The position numbers and the translations under genes were made by a program. This document shows, piece after piece, positions 60,295 to 64,000 of a stretch of DNA of 64,000 nt (positions within the stretch are counted from its first letter, which is position 1; each line of letters begins with the position of its first letter). Under the pieces are notes generated by a model that had not been told where the DNA came from, searched no databases, and saw only the letters and a program-made list of their open reading frames with translations. The DNA is from Treponema ruminis (GTDB lineage Bacteria > Spirochaetota > Spirochaetia > Treponematales > Treponemataceae): the NCBI GenBank assembly GCA_017161305.1, contig CP031518.1, positions 1,798,001 through 1,862,000 on the forward strand, written 5' to 3'.

Positions 60295-60312
60295 TCGATT
60301 TTCGGCAATGCA
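60295..60312 (-). promoter_or_regulatory. 18-bp shared upstream motif, copy 3 (recA)
   Basis: Minus strand TGCATTGCCGAAAATCGA, overlapping a possible -35 TTGCCG with TATATA 19 bases further on (60276 downward). An inverted repeat ATTTTCGG-N9-CCGAAAAT surrounds the core. The motif ends 54 bases before the ATG. Confidence 0.6.
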
Positions 60313-60387
60313 GACCGAAAATTCTCAATTATTTTACAAATTTTATTGAAGAAAAGGAGGTTAAAATCTCCAATATCTCCATTTTTT

Positions 60388-61524
60388 TTAACTAGGTCGC
60401 TTTACAGGCTGATAAACCGCCCTGCCCCTCAGCAAAATCTTGCCATTTTCAACTTCAATTTTTGCCAGAACCTTTACAGGCCTCTCACCGTCAATCGCAG
60501 GATAAGGGGCCGTCTCAAAGAAAAGGGGAACAAAGCCCTCGACCCTTTCCATGTTTTCGTAGCCGACAAGCAGATCACAGCGGTAGGAGCCGTTTTCGGT
60601 GACGGCATTTGAAACGCGGCCAGACCAGGCGACCGTGCAGCCCAGATACAGTTCCGGCTCCTTGGCGACATCAAGGTACTCAACATTATCGTTATAATCA
60701 GAAAGAGAGTCAAAAGTTGGCTCCTTGAAATATGTAGAAATCATGTTGGCCTTTGCCTTGATTGAATCGCTGGCATTGGAATTTAAAAGCCGGTTAATCT
60801 CGACCTGAGAAGCATTTTCCCGGTAATTCTGGAAATTTGACATGGCCAGGTCGTAGGATTTTTTTATCTGGGAATCGGTGAGGATATACTTGCAGACACC
60901 TCCGGACAAATCCTGCTTATGGGCATTACCCATTTCATCAACCGAAAGGAAGAGAGAACTTAAATCAGCCCTTCCGCTGGAAGAAGGCAGGCGGATTCCA
61001 CGCGCAGTCCGGGAAAAATTGCCGAAATTGAGAATCAGAAAGGCAAGGACAAGACCCGCAAGTGCTGAGAGTGCGATTCTTTTGATAAGGTCTGGATTTA
61101 TGCCAAGCGGAGGATAGAATCTCTTGATTTCACCAGCATCAACAGCCTTGATCACTTCCTCGTAAGTTCCGTGAGTGCGGATAAATTCCATGGCGGCAAG
61201 AGCAACTTTGTTGTTTGGGTCATAATCAAGCACATCGACATAATAATTGATTGCCTTGTCAGTATACCCACGCATTAAAAAAATCACGGCCTGTGCACAA
61301 AGCAAAGTGGGGTCGGTCATGCGGATATGACGGGCCCGCTGAAAATATGCGCTTGCAGTGCCGGTGTCGCCAAGGTAAAGGCAGGCGATTCCAGCCGTAA
61401 GGAAATAATCAAAACTTTCGCGGTAGAACTCAGGATTATTGCCTGACTCAAGGAGAGAAATTGCATGTGAAAACTTTCTTCGCTGCAGCAGAGAATGTGC
61501 TTTTTCAAGAGGTGAATGACTCAT
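60388..61524 (-). CDS. TPR protein with one membrane helix, unknown function
   Basis: 378 residues. Residues 1-125 form TPR helices (AHSLLQRRKFSHAISLLESG, GIACLYLGDTGTASAYFQRA, TDKAINYYVDVLDYDPNN). One membrane helix (IALSALAGLVLAFLILNFG) lies near 150-168, and the remaining 200 residues form an unrecognised domain outside the membrane. The N-terminal part is therefore cytoplasmic. It lies four bases from the preceding gene and upstream of recA. It may scaffold an envelope complex. Confidence 0.75.
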   Translation of the reverse strand: MSHSPLEKAHSLLQRRKFSHAISLLESGNNPEFYRESFDYFLTAGIACLYLGDTGTASAYFQRARHIRMTDPTLLCAQAVIFLMRGYTDKAINYYVDVLDYDPNNKVALAAMEFIRTHGTYEEVIKAVDAGEIKRFYPPLGINPDLIKRIALSALAGLVLAFLILNFGNFSRTARGIRLPSSSGRADLSSLFLSVDEMGNAHKQDLSGGVCKYILTDSQIKKSYDLAMSNFQNYRENASQVEINRLLNSNASDSIKAKANMISTYFKEPTFDSLSDYNDNVEYLDVAKEPELYLGCTVAWSGRVSNAVTENGSYRCDLLVGYENMERVEGFVPLFFETAPYPAIDGERPVKVLAKIEVENGKILLRGRAVYQPVKRPS

Positions 61525-61528
61525 TTCT

Positions 61529-62674
61529 TTACTGCCGCCTCAACTTTTCAAGGATTGCATCAAGTTCCGCATTAAGCCGTGAAACCGTTTTTTGGTCAAC
61601 ATTGTCAGAAGACTGCAGGGCGTCAATCCGGTCGATTAAGTCCTGAATATAGGCAGGATCGAGCTGATAGTCCCTGATTGGCGGAATTATAAAATCTACT
61701 CCGCTTCGTTTGTCAAATTTCGGTGCTTTTGGCTCAGGCTCTTCTTTTTGCTCTTCTGCTCCGTCTGTTTTTGGCAGCTTGTCAACATGGAAGAGGCCTC
61801 GAGGAGACTCGCCCTTGTCAGCGACCGCAATATAGAAGGTATTTTCTGTTTTTGTATCAGCCGCACAAGTAAAGCCCGGCCACTTTATCATAATGGCAGA
61901 GTTATCGTAAGAACGGCTGTTCGTGAAGCCCCGCCCCTTTCTGATCAGGGGATCCCAGCTCATGCGGTACAATTCATCGATATTGGCAAAAATTACCGAG
62001 TCGACAGGAGAAACAATGCGTCCGTCGAGGACAAACTGAAAGGAAACGATGCCGTCAGAAGAAAGAACAGCCCGCTCCTTTACGAGGTTTTTATTTGTAA
62101 AGGCACATTCGTTGCGGATTCTTGAGCCGGCGTCGGTCGTAAAATGAACGGCGGACACTTCACCGCAGGATGTGTCGAAAATTCCCTTAAGCCCGATATA
62201 ATGGGGTGTATTTGAAAGATTTATGACGTAAGTGCTGACTTTTATGATGTCAGCGGCCCGGTCTTCAAGGCTAGCCTCGAAAGAAAAGTCAATGATGAAG
62301 CGGACGTTGACGTCTGTCGTGTAAACCAGCTGGGCACCGTTCTCAAAATGCCTGAGCTCACGATGAACTCTCTTGTCCTTATTGAGGCGGTAAAGGGTTT
62401 CGTCGACTTTGAGAAGGAAGCCTGTGGTGTCGCTCAAATCTGAGGAAGAAAGCAGAGGCTTTTCCTTTTCTTCGGTTGAGAGACAGTAAATATTAAAGGT
62501 GCCGGATTTTCCAAAAAGCTCGACGCGAATAAGGCTGTCGGAAAGAACGTAATATGTCTCAAGACAATAATCCGCATCAAAAAATCCGTCGTGCAAATCA
62601 AATTTCTTGGAATTTTTTGCAAAAGCAGGAAGCAAAAGCGAAACCACAAGGACAAGGGCAAAGTATTTTTTCAT
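61529..62674 (-). CDS. Exported protein of unknown function (381 aa)
   Basis: Signal peptide MKKYFALVLVVSLLLPAFA. The mature part is beta-rich (YYVLSDSLIRVELFGKSGTF, RFIIDFSFEAS, VIFANIDELYRMSWDPL) up to about residue 300. A Pro/Glu/Lys linker (EEQKEEPEPKAPK) and a helical, coiled C-terminus follow (YIQDLIDRIDALQSSDN, AELDAILEKLRRQ). The arrangement suits a periplasmic partner protein that oligomerises. I recognise no family. It overlaps the preceding TPR gene by four bases. Confidence 0.7.
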   Translation of the reverse strand: MKKYFALVLVVSLLLPAFAKNSKKFDLHDGFFDADYCLETYYVLSDSLIRVELFGKSGTFNIYCLSTEEKEKPLLSSSDLSDTTGFLLKVDETLYRLNKDKRVHRELRHFENGAQLVYTTDVNVRFIIDFSFEASLEDRAADIIKVSTYVINLSNTPHYIGLKGIFDTSCGEVSAVHFTTDAGSRIRNECAFTNKNLVKERAVLSSDGIVSFQFVLDGRIVSPVDSVIFANIDELYRMSWDPLIRKGRGFTNSRSYDNSAIMIKWPGFTCAADTKTENTFYIAVADKGESPRGLFHVDKLPKTDGAEEQKEEPEPKAPKFDKRSGVDFIIPPIRDYQLDPAYIQDLIDRIDALQSSDNVDQKTVSRLNAELDAILEKLRRQ

Positions 62675-63747
62675 TTTTCGGCTTCCTCCGACTTATCCGA
62701 CTGCTCTTCCAGCAAATATTGAAGTTGCTTTGCCTTACGCTTTAACGCCTGAACATCAGCATTTTTTTCTGCATCCTCGGCTTTCTTTAAAGCCGTAGTT
62801 CCCTGACCTGTCTTTGTCTGCTTGACCCGGAAGGATGGCTCGTTGACGTTCTGAATCACATGAACCGTAGGATTTTTGGGCTTTGAAACTCCGGATGATG
62901 ACTCATCATTTTTTGAGTATTCGCATTTTTCGGGCTCGGCAGGCTGGCTCTTTTCTTCGGTGGCAGCAGTAATTCCCTCTTCATAAGCAGGAAGACCGTC
63001 ACCGAGCAGGGCCTCAAGTTCTGCAATGCGGGCCTGAGCGTCAAGAAGTGAGCGCCTTACGCCGTTTTCATCCTCAAGGGCGTAGACCCGAAGCTGCCTC
63101 TCGTATTCCTCACGGGTAGAAAGATTTTCCTCACCGATTACCTTGAGCAGGTAAAGGAGTTTTTCCTCGCGGGCCCGTCTTTCAATCAAATCAAGCTTGT
63201 ACTGGGCCTGGGGAGCCTTTTCACAGGCAGGATAATCATTTACAACCCTCTCGTAAAGTCCGCGGGCGCTTTCAAAATTGTATTCGTCATAAAAGCTCTC
63301 GGCAATCCAGAAGATGGCAAGGGGATAAAGCTCGCTTTCTGAATGCTGATGACAGAAATCGCTCAGTGAAAGGACCGCATCCTCGTTCCGGGCAAGGAGA
63401 TGAAGAAGCCGTCCGTTCTGATATTTAACATATTCCGCATAGGGAGAAAAGGCGAACTGCTCCAGGAATTTCTCGCAATCATTCTGAGCCTGACGGTATT
63501 CTCCTGCATAAATCTCACTTTTTATGAGCATGAAGAGATTTTCGTCGCTGGCAAAACCTGGAACGGCAACTACCTTGCGCAAAAAGAAAATCGCGCTGGT
63601 CCAGTCTTCTTTTTTGTATGCTTCGGCCCCCTGCTTTAAATTTGCGCTGTCAGACGAATTCAACTTGGCTTTTGCTGAAGTCTGGGAAAAAGCGCCAAAG
63701 AGAGAGAAAACCGACAAAAAAGCAAGAAGAAGGACCTTTTTCAGCAA
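62671..63747 (-). CDS. Periplasmic TPR protein, YbgF/BamD-like
   Basis: 358 residues. A signal peptide (VLLLAFLSVFSLFGAFSQ) leads into repeated TPR units (AEAYKKEDWTSAIFFLRKV, SEIYAGEYRQAQNDCEKFLEQ, AESFYDEYNFESARGLYERV), as in BamD and YbgF/CpoB. A predicted coiled/charged C-terminus follows. The start is TTG at 63747 with GGGAG seven bases upstream; it lies one base after the rpe stop. The role is probably envelope biogenesis. Confidence 0.75.
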   Translation of the reverse strand: MLKKVLLLAFLSVFSLFGAFSQTSAKAKLNSSDSANLKQGAEAYKKEDWTSAIFFLRKVVAVPGFASDENLFMLIKSEIYAGEYRQAQNDCEKFLEQFAFSPYAEYVKYQNGRLLHLLARNEDAVLSLSDFCHQHSESELYPLAIFWIAESFYDEYNFESARGLYERVVNDYPACEKAPQAQYKLDLIERRAREEKLLYLLKVIGEENLSTREEYERQLRVYALEDENGVRRSLLDAQARIAELEALLGDGLPAYEEGITAATEEKSQPAEPEKCEYSKNDESSSGVSKPKNPTVHVIQNVNEPSFRVKQTKTGQGTTALKKAEDAEKNADVQALKRKAKQLQYLLEEQSDKSEEAEK

Positions 63748-63748
63748 G

Positions 63749-64000
63749 CTACTTCTCCCATTTTAACTTTCCGCTGAAAAATGAAGAACCGGAAACAAGG
63801 ATGTCTGCTCCCGCATCTGCAATTTCTGCGAAATTTTTTTCGTTTACTCCGCCGTCAACAGAGATCTTAAAATCAAGCCCCTGCTCTTCGCGGATTTTTT
63901 TGAGTTCAGAGATTTTATCAAGCGTATAAGGAATGAAAGACTGGCCGCCAAAACCCGGGTTAACGCTCATAACGAGAACCAGATCTACAAGATGAAGAAT
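63749..64000 (-). CDS. rpe: Ribulose-phosphate 3-epimerase, C-terminal part (cut by window edge)
   Basis: About 83 residues, open to the window edge. [19 protein letters not shown] is the hallmark of Rpe; [15 protein letters not shown] carries the metal/active-site Asp and the phosphate-binding loop, and [13 protein letters not shown] closes the barrel. The enzyme interconverts ribulose and xylulose 5-phosphate in the pentose phosphate pathway. The N-terminal half lies outside. Confidence 0.95.
   Translation of the reverse strand: MLHLVDLVLVMSVNPGFGGQSFIPYTLDKISELKKIREEQGLDFKISVDGGVNEKNFAEIADAGADILVSGSSFFSGKLKWEK

Noticed and set aside
1..64000. CRISPR array, rRNA, prophage, toxin-antitoxin module, insertion sequence
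   Set aside because: I saw no regularly spaced repeats, rRNA motifs, phage structural genes or transposase frames apart from the Rpn tail and one tyrosine recombinase.

Overview
The window looks like chromosomal DNA of a spirochaete of the genus Treponema, probably from the gut/rumen/oral commensal group. This rests on the Rpn-type nuclease tail at the left edge, the linked cdaA-cdaR pair, a DUF2225 protein, lipoproteins with Ig-like and lamin-tail-like domains, paired outer-membrane barrel proteins, a family-4 uracil-DNA glycosylase and many TPR envelope proteins. No database was searched. Apart from one lone tyrosine recombinase beside a tRNA gene there is no sign of a prophage, integrative element, insertion sequence or CRISPR array.

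Layout. 1-353: tail of an Rpn-family nuclease. 570-7217 (minus): a 2215-residue repeat lipoprotein with a nine-G tract in its signal-peptide codons. 7335-9223 (minus): metallophosphoesterase and hisC. 9313-11945 (plus): a 645-residue unrecognised protein, then a stand-alone ssb. 12022-28493 (minus): one long, mostly tightly packed run from cdaA through cdaR, acpS, DUF2225, truA, udg, priA, a glycosyltransferase, two barrel proteins, thiI and a lipoprotein to a U32 peptidase that has its own promoter-like sequence. 28566-35133 (minus): folP, dxs, a 29-codon ribosomal-type gene, an omega-like gene (rpoZ), an MBL hydrolase and recJ. 35250-37748 (plus): an EAL protein. 37850-40142 (minus): udp, recO and deoC. 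40301-47923 (plus): ferredoxin, a small membrane protein, an M23 peptidase, a PEGA-like protein, PBP1A and a UvrD/PcrA helicase. 47920-64000 (minus): GH18-like protein, lipoprotein, tRNA-Arg, recombinase, lipoprotein, TPR protein, sigma-54 activator, rpsA, cmk, a pseudouridine synthase, scpB, scpA, folK, recA, three envelope/TPR proteins and the 3' part of rpe.

How the genes fit together. Most are housekeeping: replication restart and repair (priA, recJ, recO, recA, ssb, udg, uvrD), chromosome segregation (scpA/B), translation and RNA modification (rpsA, truA, thiI, RsuA/RluB-type, U32), folate (folP, folK), isoprenoids (dxs) and the cell wall (PBP1A, M23, cdaA/R). Envelope genes are interleaved with these in the same transcription units. 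No gene lies more than about 235 bases from its neighbour, so there are no long empty stretches.

Most interesting points. (1) The G9 tract gives the giant surface lipoprotein a possible phase-variation switch. (2) An identical 18-base motif lies upstream of ssb, recA and one lipoprotein gene. (3) dxs has no in-frame ATG, GTG or TTG at the expected place: a terminator-like hairpin sits in its leader, the nearest ATG is out of frame, and a Shine-Dalgarno sequence points to an AUU codon. (4) A palindrome-rich segment is inserted in frame in priA. (5) Several genes have a -10 box 6-8 bases before the ATG and no Shine-Dalgarno, suggesting leaderless mRNAs. I found no clearly new multi-gene system.
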